Below, in pieces: positions 17,111-25,002 of a stretch of DNA of 64,000 bases. The stretch comes from Polyangiaceae bacterium. GTDB taxonomy: Bacteria > Myxococcota_A > Polyangia > Polyangiales > Polyangiaceae. The number at the start of each line of letters is the position of its first letter. The first letter of the stretch is position 1. The translations under genes and the position numbers were made by a program. The notes under the pieces were generated by a model, which saw nothing but the letters and a program-made list of their open reading frames with translations, made no database searches and had not been told where the DNA came from. The stretch is taken from contig JABTUA010000003.1 in NCBI GenBank assembly GCA_015075635.1, forward strand, positions 2,108,001-2,172,000. The letters are read 5' to 3'.

Positions 17111-17140
17111 TTGATTTTATTGGGCTGTGGGTGCTACTCC
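17111..17140 (+). promoter_or_regulatory. Possible promoter of the RHH operon
   Basis: TTGATT (17111-17116) and TACTCC (17135-17140) are 18 bp apart in a locally AT-richer stretch. The putative operator begins inside the -10 box. Confidence 0.3.
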
Positions 17141-17178
17141 CCTAATGGGGCGCTTCTGGTGACACTCCCTTACAGGGC
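17132..17178 (+). promoter_or_regulatory. Tandem operator-like repeat before the RHH gene
   Basis: Two copies of ACTCCCNTANNGGG start at 17136 and 17164, 28 bp apart. Each is a short inverted repeat (CCCC-TAAT-GGGG and CCC-TTACA-GGG), as expected of sites for a dimeric ribbon-helix-helix protein. The second copy ends 42 bp before the RHH start codon. Confidence 0.4.
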
Positions 17179-17219
17179 ACCCGGCTCCCCGAAACGAACT
17201 TTCCCTACGAGGTCCGAGC

Positions 17220-17432
17220 GTGGCTGACGAGAACAAAGGCGGCAGCGACAAGCGCAAACAAAGCCTCTATTTCCCCGAGGCGATGCTGCAGGAGATCAAG
17301 GACGAGGCGGCGCGGCTCGACCGCTCGCTCTCCTGGGTCGTTCAGCGCGCTTGGAAGATGGCTCGCCTCGAGATCAAGAAGATCCCGAGCGTCAATGACA
17401 TCGGGGACGACGAAGACGGCGACGCCGGCTGA
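17220..17432 (+). CDS. Ribbon-helix-helix regulator (TIGR04563-like)
   Basis: 70 residues, GTG start with GAGGT about 10 bases upstream. The N-terminal strand KQSLYFP is followed by helices LQEIKDEAARLD and SLSWVVQRAWKMARLEIKKI, which is the ribbon-helix-helix fold (Arc/MetJ/CopG class). The tail is acidic (DDEDGDAG). The pattern matches the small deltaproteobacterial family TIGR04563 as I know it. It overlaps the hydrolase gene by 38 bp, so the two are co-transcribed, and the tandem repeats upstream suggest autoregulation (inference). Confidence 0.8.
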   Translation: MADENKGGSDKRKQSLYFPEAMLQEIKDEAARLDRSLSWVVQRAWKMARLEIKKIPSVNDIGDDEDGDAG

Positions 17433-18306
17433 GACTCCCGTCACGGAGTCGGCCGCGCTGGGCTCCGACGGCACGCGCCTCTACGTGCGCCACCGGGCCG
17501 GCCCATCGGCGACCACCGTCCTCCTGTCGGACGGGATCTGCTGCGACGGCTTCATCTACAAGTACCTGTGGGACGACCTCGCCCGCGCGGCGTCCGTGGC
17601 CCACTGGAACTACCGAGGGCATGGGCGTAGCGGCAACCCCGTCGATCCCGAGCAGCTCGGGGTCGAAGCCCATGTCTCCGACCTCGACGCCGTGCGCCGC
17701 CACCTGGGCGACCCCCCGGTGGTGCTGGTGGGACACTCATTCGGCACGCAGGTCTCCCTCGAAGCCTACCGGCTGCGCCCCGACAACGTGCGGGGCATCG
17801 TGCTGCTCTGCGGCAGCTACGGGCGGGTGACGCACACCTTCAAGAACAGCGAGGTCCTGGCCAACGTGCTGCCGAAGCTGACGGAGCTCGCGACGAAGCA
17901 CCCGCGCCTCACGCGCGCGCTGTGGTCGAGGGTGCCCTCGAAGACTGCGCTCAGGGTCGCGCTGTTCACCGGCGAGGTCGATCCACGCACCGTGAACCCC
18001 GCGGACATCGAGCCCTACTTCCAGCACGTGGCTCACGTGGATTTCCCGATGTTCGTGCGCATGCTCGCCGCCGCCGGGGAGCACTCGGCGGAGGACCTGT
18101 TGCCCAGCGTGAACGTGCCGGTGCTGATCATCGCCGGAGACCGCGACTCGTTCACGCCGCCGGATCTGTCGCGCCACATGCAGGAGACGCTGCCGAACGC
18201 GGAGCTGGTGATGCTCTCGGGCGGCACCCACGTGGCGCCGCTGGAGCAGCACGAGCTGGTGGGGATGCGCATCGAGAAGTTCCTGTCGGAGCACGGGCTC
18301 ACATGA
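17395..18306 (+). CDS. Alpha/beta hydrolase
   Basis: 303 residues with a full alpha/beta-hydrolase layout. Features are the oxyanion region HWNYRGHGRSG, nucleophile elbow GHSFG (Ser115), acid Asp in AGDRDSFTP and catalytic His in GGTHVAP. A cap of helices spans about 140-225. No signal peptide, so cytoplasmic. Its ATG lies 38 bp inside the RHH gene, and its stop overlaps the next start by ATGA. Substrate is not predictable; esterase, lactonase or haloperoxidase-like activity are all possible. Confidence 0.88.
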   Translation: MTSGTTKTATPAETPVTESAALGSDGTRLYVRHRAGPSATTVLLSDGICCDGFIYKYLWDDLARAASVAHWNYRGHGRSGNPVDPEQLGVEAHVSDLDAVRRHLGDPPVVLVGHSFGTQVSLEAYRLRPDNVRGIVLLCGSYGRVTHTFKNSEVLANVLPKLTELATKHPRLTRALWSRVPSKTALRVALFTGEVDPRTVNPADIEPYFQHVAHVDFPMFVRMLAAAGEHSAEDLLPSVNVPVLIIAGDRDSFTPPDLSRHMQETLPNAELVMLSGGTHVAPLEQHELVGMRIEKFLSEHGLT

Positions 18307-19310
18307 AGCGACTGGGCTGGGCGTGCTGGCTGGCCCTCGGGGCTCCGGTCGCCTGCAAGGAGCCAGCCCCGACGTCCGACGCGGCCACGAGCGTGGCGGT
18401 TCCGTCGGCGGCTCCGTCCGCCAGCGTCGCGGCAGCGCCGGCCCCGAGCACGGTGCCGGCCCCGAGCGCCGGGGCGCCTCAGCCCAAGCTCTCGGCAGTG
18501 CTCGAGGACGGCAAGCTCGGGAAGCTCTCGTTCGAGCGAGGGGCCTGGCTGGGCGAGCTCGAGCGCACGCCGCCGGCACGGGTCCTGGTGACGCTCGCCA
18601 CCAAGGACCAGCCCCTCGGGCCGCGAGCCCGCACCGCCCACTTCCGCATCGCCGAGCTCGTCGCGCCAGGAGTGGTCGCGCCGACCGCGCTCCGCGCCCT
18701 CAGCGTCGCCGAGCTCAGCCATGCGGCGGACTCGCCCACGCGCAAGCGCCTGGAGAAACAAGCTCGCGTGCTGGGCAACGGCAGCGTGGAAGTCGCGCTG
18801 ACCCTGGCGCCGGCGCCGACCCTCACCCGGGTGGAGCTGACCCGGCTCGGGGAAGACGCGCCGGCGCAGGGCTGGGAGACGCTGCTCGGCGCGCGGGAGC
18901 CGATCCCCGAAGCGCAACAGCTCGGGCTCGCGCAGTACCAGGCGCTCCTGGTGATCGACTACGTGTCCGGCAACGCAGCGCGGATCAGCGTCTACCGTCA
19001 CGCCAAGACCGGCCGCCTGACGGCAACGGAGGGCAACGAGGCCTTCTCGCCGGTGCCGAAGGAGGGCGCGCAGAACGACGCGCTCACGCGGCTGTCGCGC
19101 CACATGACCTACTCGAAGTCCTTGGAAGAACGCCTGGGCAAGCTGGAGCGCGAGGCGCTCGAGCGCGCTCTCGGCTGGGGCGAGCCGCCGGCGCTGCTGG
19201 TGACGCCCAAGCAAGTCGAAGAGTGCCTCGAGCGCGCGCGTAGCGTGCGCCGGCTGATCGCCGAGCGGGTGAAGCAGCGTGGGGCGGACAAGGCCCTCGC
19301 CCTTCCCTAG
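18303..19310 (+). CDS. Lipoprotein resembling a degenerate FAM20/HipA-type kinase
   Basis: 335 residues. Signal peptide to Cys18 (lipobox APVAC), an Ala/Pro/Ser linker to about 60, then an alpha/beta domain. Residues 108-135 (RARTAHFRIAELV...VAPTALR) recall the segment of secreted FAM20-like kinases that reads AYRLARLLG...VPPTVLR. Residues 217-226 (VIDYVSGNAAR) recall their catalytic FDYLxGNxDR, and 240-249 (TATEGNEAFS) recall the IDNGxAF metal site. The catalytic Asp is Ala here and the metal Asp is not conserved, so it would be a pseudokinase. This relation is my reading, not a proven homology. Start overlaps the hydrolase stop by ATGA. Confidence 0.6.
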   Translation: MKRLGWACWLALGAPVACKEPAPTSDAATSVAVPSAAPSASVAAAPAPSTVPAPSAGAPQPKLSAVLEDGKLGKLSFERGAWLGELERTPPARVLVTLATKDQPLGPRARTAHFRIAELVAPGVVAPTALRALSVAELSHAADSPTRKRLEKQARVLGNGSVEVALTLAPAPTLTRVELTRLGEDAPAQGWETLLGAREPIPEAQQLGLAQYQALLVIDYVSGNAARISVYRHAKTGRLTATEGNEAFSPVPKEGAQNDALTRLSRHMTYSKSLEERLGKLEREALERALGWGEPPALLVTPKQVEECLERARSVRRLIAERVKQRGADKALALP

Positions 19311-19729
19311 GCGCACATCAGGTGGCAGTCGTGCCCTTGCAGCGAGCAGCCGGCTTCCGGCTGGTCCGCGCAGTAGGGCGGCGGCGGCGTGCAGGGATCC
19401 ATCTCGCAGCATCCCGCTGGATCGGAGCAGCTGCCCATCTGACAGCCCTCGTGGAAGCCCGAGGGGCAACTGCCGCCTTCGGGTTTCGGTTGGCAGATGG
19501 GCGGGGCTCCCCCGCAGCACGGATGGATGCAGAACTGGTTTGCGCTGCAGGTGCTCGCCCCGCAGGCGAACGGGCCGTCCGCCGGCGGCACGCCGCCGCT
19601 GCCGCTCGTTCCGCCACTCGCGCCAGCTCCGCCGCTGCCTCCAGCGCCTCCCCCTCCCGATGAGCTGGAGCTGTCGCTGCCGCATGCCGACAGCGCGATT
19701 ACGAAGAGAAACGGGAGCCCGCGAGTCAT
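19307..19729 (-). CDS. Small cysteine-rich lipoprotein
   Basis: 140 residues. The signal peptide ends in lipobox ALSAC, followed by Ser then Gly/Ser linker (to about 48) and a 90-residue domain with 17 cysteines (ACGASTCSANQFC, HPCCGG, GCCEMDPC, HDCHLMCA). It is probably disulfide-bonded and surface exposed. It shares the four bases CTAG with the stop codon of the convergent upstream gene. The start at 19729 is supported by a TACACT box 6 bases upstream. Function unknown. Confidence 0.75.
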   Translation of the reverse strand: MTRGLPFLFVIALSACGSDSSSSSGGGGAGGSGGAGASGGTSGSGGVPPADGPFACGASTCSANQFCIHPCCGGAPPICQPKPEGGSCPSGFHEGCQMGSCSDPAGCCEMDPCTPPPPYCADQPEAGCSLQGHDCHLMCA

Positions 19730-19735
19730 GGGGGG

Positions 19736-19741
19736 AGTGTA
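19736..19741 (-). promoter_or_regulatory. Putative -10 box of the 19729 lipoprotein
   Basis: TACACT on the minus strand; a run of six C separates it from the ATG at 19729. Confidence 0.5.
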
Positions 19742-19745
19742 GCGC

Positions 19746-20945
19746 TCACGGCTGCACGATCACCACCGCGTCGGGATCGCGGTGCAGGATCTTCCCGGTC
19801 TCGCCCGGGCAGCCCCAGCAGGTGCTGAAGTGCAGGCGCGGCCGGATGTAGCCGCTGTAGGCCAGCGCCACCGGGCCCGGCTCGTTCTTCATCACGAAGC
19901 TGGACGCCAGCCGGTATTCGTCCTTGCCGGCCGCGTGGAAGGCCACCACGAACGAGGTGTTGTCCCCGGAGCGCGCCGCGACGAGCAGGTATTGGGCTCC
20001 CGCGACCGGGTTCCAGAGCAGCGGCGCAACCGTGAACGAGAAGCCCTTCTTGTCGCCGGGGCCGCGCTCGATCACGGTATTGGCGGCCTCCGGGTCGCGA
20101 AAGAACTTCACGTCCTTGGCGAGCATCGCGGTGCGCGGGTCTGCCGCCAGGATCTTCTCCAGCTCGGCGGCGTTGATCTTGGCGCGCTCGAAGGTCTGCC
20201 CCAAGGTCGGCTCCTTGACCACCGCCGCGTTCGGAGGGCCGTGGCAGCAGCGGAAGCCCAGGTCGTCGCTCTTGGTATCGGCGTCGATGCCGTTGCGGGC
20301 GGCGCAGCGGTGGTCCTGGGCAGGTGCCTTGGCCGCCGCGCCGCGGATGGCCGCGCGCCGCGGCGCGTCCTTGTCCGTCGGCACCACGTCGCTGGCGGTC
20401 CACTCGCGGAGCGCGGCTCCCATCCCGAGCACCTCGAAGCCGGAGGCGCAGCTCCGCGGCTCGTCGGCGCAGCGCGGGTCCCAGGCGTCGCCGGTCGGAA
20501 AGACTTCGTTGGAGGGGCCCTTGCAGGCGCGCTCCCACTCCAACTCCGTACACAGGCGCGCGCCTTTCTCCGCGCATCGGCGCTTGGCGTCGTCGCGGCT
20601 CACACCCGTGAGCGGGGGGCGGCCGGGGTCGTTGGGGAACGGCAGCCGATCGATGGAATAGGGGCCGAGCTCCACGCTGTGCTCCGCGGGCTCGAGCTCG
20701 GGCCTCCGCCCGGGATCGCCGGGGCGGCTGCCGACGCGCACCGCGCCCGCAGGAATTTCCGCGCGCGCGTCGGCCTTGGCCGCTTCCTTGGGCGGCCGCG
20801 CCGACGCGACGGGCGGCGAGGCGCTCGGAGAGGCGCTCGCGGTCGGCCCCGCGGCCGTGCCCTCCGCGCGCTTTCCGCAGCCGAGGCCGACCGCGATCGC
20901 CAGAGCAGAGCTGGCGGCGAGTCGCGTGGGAGGGTAGATCCACAT
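19746..20945 (-). CDS. Lipoprotein with an FGE/SUMF1-like domain lacking catalytic Cys
   Basis: 399 residues from the ATG at 20945, which starts a lipoprotein signal (GLGC, Cys23). An Ala/Ser/Pro linker is followed by a formylglycine-generating-enzyme-like domain (about 65-236). That contains VSRDDAKRRCAEKGARLCTELEWERAC, the EVLGMGAALREWTASD equivalent of the GNVWEW motif, and HRCAARNG...LGFRCC. The two active-site cysteines that precede RCAAR in true FGEs are absent, so sulfatase activation is unlikely. The C-terminal 160 residues are a separate unrecognised domain ending in CWGCPGETGK...VIVQP. Confidence 0.75.
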   Translation of the reverse strand: MWIYPPTRLAASSALAIAVGLGCGKRAEGTAAGPTASASPSASPPVASARPPKEAAKADARAEIPAGAVRVGSRPGDPGRRPELEPAEHSVELGPYSIDRLPFPNDPGRPPLTGVSRDDAKRRCAEKGARLCTELEWERACKGPSNEVFPTGDAWDPRCADEPRSCASGFEVLGMGAALREWTASDVVPTDKDAPRRAAIRGAAAKAPAQDHRCAARNGIDADTKSDDLGFRCCHGPPNAAVVKEPTLGQTFERAKINAAELEKILAADPRTAMLAKDVKFFRDPEAANTVIERGPGDKKGFSFTVAPLLWNPVAGAQYLLVAARSGDNTSFVVAFHAAGKDEYRLASSFVMKNEPGPVALAYSGYIRPRLHFSTCWGCPGETGKILHRDPDAVVIVQP

Positions 20946-21009
20946 GACCAAGTGCCGGCGACCTTGACGAAGGATGCCTGCATCTGCAACCCCTTTGCGC
21001 GGGGACACC

Positions 21010-21267
21010 ATGACACATCCACTGGCCAGCCGTCTGGCACCGCTCATGAACCGTGACATCGACGAGCTCCACGCCATCGTGGCGGAGTGGGTGGTGGGCG
21101 AGCGCGACGATCACGAGCGGGCGCGCTACCGAGTGTTCGGCGCCGAGCTCGGCGCGGTGAAGCGTCGCATCTCGGCGCGCAGCGCGCCGCCCAGCCACGA
21201 GGAGATCGAGATCGCCCTCACCGCGGTCCTGGCGCTATCCGGACGCAAGGTTCGGGGCCGAGCTTGA
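21010..21267 (+). CDS. Small protein of unknown function
   Basis: 85 residues from the ATG at 21010 (MTHPLASRLAPL); a start at 20974 would add 12 residues without support. Predicted helical, slightly basic, no membrane segment. It starts 64 bp from the divergent FGE-like gene. The stop overlaps the TTG of the LarA-like gene (TTGA), so it is probably co-translated with it. No family recognised. Confidence 0.6.
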   Translation: MTHPLASRLAPLMNRDIDELHAIVAEWVVGERDDHERARYRVFGAELGAVKRRISARSAPPSHEEIEIALTAVLALSGRKVRGRA

Positions 21268-22400
21268 GCTCGTTCGCGGAGCGCGCCCTCGGCGAGCTAC
21301 CGTCGGATCTCGTCATCCAGCGCTCCCCGGCACCCGCCGCTGGCGGCGGGTCCGTCGTCGAGCTGTGCCGCGGCGCGCTGGCGGCTCCCGTGGGCAGCCC
21401 GCCGCTCGCGGAGCTCGCCCGCGAGGCGCGTCGCATCGCCGTGGTCGTCAGCGACGAGTCGCGGGACGAGCCGCGGGCTGAGATGCTGGCGGTGCTGCGC
21501 GAAGCACTGCCCTGGGAGCGCGTCACGCTGGTGGTGGCCTCCGGCACGCACCTGGCGACCGAGCGCGCGGTGCCCGCTGCGTTTCGCGATCGCCCGTTGG
21601 TCGTGCACGGCCCGCGCTCGCGACTGGTGGATCTCGGGGCCACCCCGCGCGGCACGCGGATCCGGATCGTGGCTGAGGTCGCCGAGGCGGAGCTGGTGGT
21701 CGCGACCGGGCGCATCCGCCCCCACTACTTCGCGGGCTTCTCCGCCGGCGCGAAGGCGGTATTTCCGGGCTGTGCGCTGGCCGAGGACGCCCTCGACAAC
21801 CACCGCCTCAAGGCCGATCCGAGCGCCCGCCTGGGCCGCGTCGAGGACAACCTGTGCCGGCTCGACATGGAAGCGGCCGCTCGGGCGCTGCCCGGCCGAG
21901 CCTTCCTGCTCAACGTGCTGTGTGACGTCGAGGGCACGCCCGTGGCCGCCGCAGCAGGGGATCTGGTGGCAGCGCACCGAGCGCTCCTGCCGCGGGCGCG
22001 CGAGCTGTTCACGGTGCGCGCGCCGCGCGCCGCCGTGGTCGTCGTCGCCGACCGCCCGCCGGTCTCGGAGAGCCTCTACCAGGCCTCGAAGCTCGTGCCT
22101 CCAGCCGGCGCGCTGCTCGAAGACGACGGCGTGGTGATCGTCGTCGCGGATCTGGCGCTCGGGACCGGGCCGCTCGAGCGGGTCAATCGCGGCATCTACG
22201 AGCTGGGGCTCCGCCCGCAGCTGCCGCCGCGCCATCGCGTGCTCCTGGTGAGCCAGCTGCCGGAAGAGATTGCGCGCGCGACCTACGCTGAGCCCCGAGC
22301 GAGCCTCCGAGGCGCGCTCGAGGAAGCGCTCGCGAGCACCGGAGCGGCGCGGGCAGTGGCGCTCTGGCGGGCCGGCGAGCTGATCGCCGTGCCGGAATGA
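21264..22400 (+). CDS. LarA-like protein (DUF2088, nickel-pincer lactate racemase family)
   Basis: 378 residues from a TTG that overlaps the previous stop; the in-frame extension to 21087 is antisense-free but out of context. The N-terminal DUF2088 region has VVVSDESRDEP, VASGTHLAT with the conserved His, and GRIRPHYFAGFSAGAKAVFPG. The Lys in GAK matches the lysine that bears the nickel-pincer cofactor in LarA. The C-terminal alpha/beta domain completes the family. It could racemise a 2-hydroxy acid. No larB, larC or larE maturation gene is nearby, so cofactor and substrate are uncertain. Confidence 0.8.
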   Translation: MSSFAERALGELPSDLVIQRSPAPAAGGGSVVELCRGALAAPVGSPPLAELAREARRIAVVVSDESRDEPRAEMLAVLREALPWERVTLVVASGTHLATERAVPAAFRDRPLVVHGPRSRLVDLGATPRGTRIRIVAEVAEAELVVATGRIRPHYFAGFSAGAKAVFPGCALAEDALDNHRLKADPSARLGRVEDNLCRLDMEAAARALPGRAFLLNVLCDVEGTPVAAAAGDLVAAHRALLPRARELFTVRAPRAAVVVVADRPPVSESLYQASKLVPPAGALLEDDGVVIVVADLALGTGPLERVNRGIYELGLRPQLPPRHRVLLVSQLPEEIARATYAEPRASLRGALEEALASTGAARAVALWRAGELIAVPE

Positions 22401-22490
22401 CGCGGCGCAGAAGCGGAGCCCGGCCATTCGGCCATGACGTGACGGCGCATTCGGGCTAGGTTCCTCGTCCCCGCCCGGGAGGCGCCGTCG

Positions 22491-24449
22491 ATGAGTGAGC
22501 AAAACGTCCGGATCAGCGGACGAATTCTGTACCTGACCGAAGACCCAGACCTACTTCGTCGGCAGCTCGCAGGGGAGAGCGTCGCCTACGATTCGAGCCG
22601 GAAGCTCATCGACAACATCTCGACCGACGAGATCACGCCCGGCTGGGTCTGCTACTACTTCGACGAGACGCTGGCGCGCTTCAGCCTGGTCGGGCTGCGG
22701 GGCGGCGTCGTCGAGAAGGACTCGATCAAGAACGGCGGCTTCGGCGTGATCGTGAGCGGCCGCAGCAAGGGTTGCGGCTCCTCCCGCGAGACGGCTCCGT
22801 ACTCCGAGCTGAAGGCCGGCGTGCAGCTGGTGATCGCCGAGAACATCGAGAAGATCTACCGGCAGAACGCCCAGAACATCGGGCTCCTGACCTCCACGGA
22901 CTTCTCGCTCATCGAGCGCATCGAGCGCGGCGAGGCGATCCCGATCGCCGAGTTCACCCGCGGCCTCGACCCGATCAGCGCGCAGATCGTCGAGTGCGGG
23001 GGCCTGTTCGCCTACAACCGCAAGCGCATGGCGGGGGAGATCGCGCCGCCGCCGGTGGACACGCCGCTCCGGCCGATGAACCTCTGCGAGAAGATCATCG
23101 CGGCACGCGCCATCGCCGACGCGCGCTCCGGCGCCCTCGGTACCGCCGCGGTCAAGCCCGGCGACGCGCTCTTCGTGCGCACGGACGTGCGCTTCAGCCA
23201 CGAGTACGTCACGCCCATGGCCGACTCGCTGTTCCGGGCCGGCTTCGGCGACGGCGCGAAGGTGAGCGAGCCGGAGAGCGTGTTCGCCTTCCGTGACCAC
23301 TTGACCTTCCTCGACCTGGTGATGCCGGAGGCCCACAAGAAGATGGGCCTGGACGCCCAGGCTGCCTCGCTGGCGACCGTGCAGGACAGCTTCAGCAAGC
23401 GCCACGGCATCCGCCTCTACGGGGAGGTGACCCGCGAGGGCCGCACCGTCGGCAGCGAGGCCATCTGCCACAACAAGGTGATCGAGGAGCTGGCCCTGCC
23501 CGGACAGGTCGTCGCCGGCACGGATTCGCACACCTGCATGGCGGGCGCCCTCGGCTGCTTCGCCTTCGGCGTCGGCAGCACCGACATGGCCAACGCCTGG
23601 TTCACGCGGGACGTGCGCGTGAAGGTGCCCGAGACGGTGCGCTTCGTGCTCCGCGGCGAGCTCCGCCCCGGCGTCGCCGCGAAGGACGTGATGCTCCACA
23701 TCCTCTCGCTCGACCACTTCAAGACCGGCAAGGGCATCGGTCAGGTGCTGGAGTTCTCGGGCGACGGCGTGAAGAAGCTCTCGCTCGACGAGCGGGCGAC
23801 GCTCACCAACATGGCGGTGGAAGCCGGGAGCTTCACCGGCATCATCGAGGCGGACGAGGTCGTGGTGGCCTATTTGGCCGAGATGCGCGGGCTCTCGCCC
23901 GAGCAGCTGCGCCAGATGATCGTGCGCGCCGACCCCGACGCCGAGTACGCGGCGACCTTCGAGATCGACCTGGGCAAGGTGGTGGCGATGGTGGCGACGC
24001 CCGGCGACCCGAGGAACGGAGTGCCGCTCAGCGCCGCGGGCGACGTGAAGATCGACATCGCCTACGGCGGCTCCTGCACGGGTGGCAAGAAGGCCGACAT
24101 GGACATGTACGCCTCCGTGCTGCGCCGGGCCGCCGACAAGGGGCAGAAGGTCGCGGACGGCGTGAAGCTGTACATCCAGTTCGGCTCTCAGCACATCCGC
24201 GACTACGCGGAGAAGATGGGCTACATCGAGCTGTTCCAGCGCGTCGGGGCGAACCTCGTCGATCCGTCTTGCGGCGCCTGCATCCGCGCCGGCCCGGGGG
24301 TCTCGTTCGGTCCCGACGAGGTCACGGTCAGCGCCATCAACCGTAACTTCCCGGGCCGGAGCGGTCCGGGCAAGGTGTACCTCGCAAGTCCGCTCGTCGT
24401 CGCCGCCAGCGCCATCGCGGGCAAGATCGTGGCACCGGACCAGATTTGA
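22491..24449 (+). CDS. Aconitase/isopropylmalate isomerase family enzyme, domain-swapped
   Basis: 652 residues with the domains in reversed order. A LeuD-like swivel domain comes first (about 35-180: DNISTDEITP, then GRSKGCGSSRETAPYSELKAG). The LeuC-like [4Fe-4S] catalytic domain follows (about 195-645: GTDSHTCMAGALG, GGSCTGGK with Cys529, and DPSCGAC with Cys594/Cys597). The three cysteines would hold the cluster. It should be a hydro-lyase acting on a citrate-like or isopropylmalate-like acid. GGGAGG is about 8 bases before the ATG and a TAGGTT box lies farther upstream. It heads an operon. Confidence 0.85.
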   Translation: MSEQNVRISGRILYLTEDPDLLRRQLAGESVAYDSSRKLIDNISTDEITPGWVCYYFDETLARFSLVGLRGGVVEKDSIKNGGFGVIVSGRSKGCGSSRETAPYSELKAGVQLVIAENIEKIYRQNAQNIGLLTSTDFSLIERIERGEAIPIAEFTRGLDPISAQIVECGGLFAYNRKRMAGEIAPPPVDTPLRPMNLCEKIIAARAIADARSGALGTAAVKPGDALFVRTDVRFSHEYVTPMADSLFRAGFGDGAKVSEPESVFAFRDHLTFLDLVMPEAHKKMGLDAQAASLATVQDSFSKRHGIRLYGEVTREGRTVGSEAICHNKVIEELALPGQVVAGTDSHTCMAGALGCFAFGVGSTDMANAWFTRDVRVKVPETVRFVLRGELRPGVAAKDVMLHILSLDHFKTGKGIGQVLEFSGDGVKKLSLDERATLTNMAVEAGSFTGIIEADEVVVAYLAEMRGLSPEQLRQMIVRADPDAEYAATFEIDLGKVVAMVATPGDPRNGVPLSAAGDVKIDIAYGGSCTGGKKADMDMYASVLRRAADKGQKVADGVKLYIQFGSQHIRDYAEKMGYIELFQRVGANLVDPSCGACIRAGPGVSFGPDEVTVSAINRNFPGRSGPGKVYLASPLVVAASAIAGKIVAPDQI

Positions 24450-24991
24450 GCTCGGACCACGCCTACCAAGTCGGACCCGAAGTCGTCGTGACCCTCACCT
24501 ACGAGGTGTACGACGCCGAGGGTGAGCACGTCGGGGGCAGTGATGGTCCGCGCCAGATCGTGTTCGGCTTCGGCGAGCTGCTCGCTCCGGTCGAGCGCGC
24601 GCTCGAGGGAGCGCTGCCGGGACAGGAGCGGACGGTACGGGTCAAGGCCAAAGACGCCTTCGGTGAGCGCGACCCGAGGGCCGTGCTGGAGATCGACCCA
24701 GCGGATTTCCCTGCCGACGTCGCTCCGGGCGACAGCTTCGAGGCCGAGGGCGGCGCGGGCGAGGTGATCGTGCTTCGGGTGCTCGACGTGACGCCTGACG
24801 CCGTGGTCGTGGACCAGAACCACCCCCTTGCCGGGCAGACGCTACGGGTCGAGGTTCGCGTGCTCGAGACGCGGCCGGCCACGGCGGCGGAGCTCGAAGC
24901 CGCGGCCCAGGCGCTGAACCAGCCGGCGAGGAGGCCCGAGTCGCAGCTCATTTCCGCCGAGCGCTTGCTTCGCGGGCCCTCCCAGCGCTAG
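24446..24991 (+). CDS. SlyD-like FKBP-type peptidyl-prolyl isomerase
   Basis: 181 residues from a TTG overlapping the previous stop (TTGA). The fold has the SlyD order: a half FKBP domain (VTLTYEVYDAEGEHV...FGFGELLAPVERALEGALPGQERTV, quoted only in parts), an IF chaperone insert (DAFGERDPRAVLEIDPADFP...), then VVVDQNHPLAGQTLRVEVRVLETRPAT. It should assist protein folding in the cytoplasm. It lacks the His/Cys-rich metal tail of E. coli SlyD, having a Ser/Arg-ending tail instead, so a nickel role is unlikely. Confidence 0.88.
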   Translation: MSSDHAYQVGPEVVVTLTYEVYDAEGEHVGGSDGPRQIVFGFGELLAPVERALEGALPGQERTVRVKAKDAFGERDPRAVLEIDPADFPADVAPGDSFEAEGGAGEVIVLRVLDVTPDAVVVDQNHPLAGQTLRVEVRVLETRPATAAELEAAAQALNQPARRPESQLISAERLLRGPSQR

Positions 24992-25002
24992 GAACCGGGG
25001 CG

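Noticed and set aside
19307..19310. CTAG shared by convergent stop codons (also at 35819-35822) as a designed element
   Set aside because: CTAG is its own reverse complement and provides TAG on both strands, so tightly packed convergent genes will share it by economy; two cases do not show a function.
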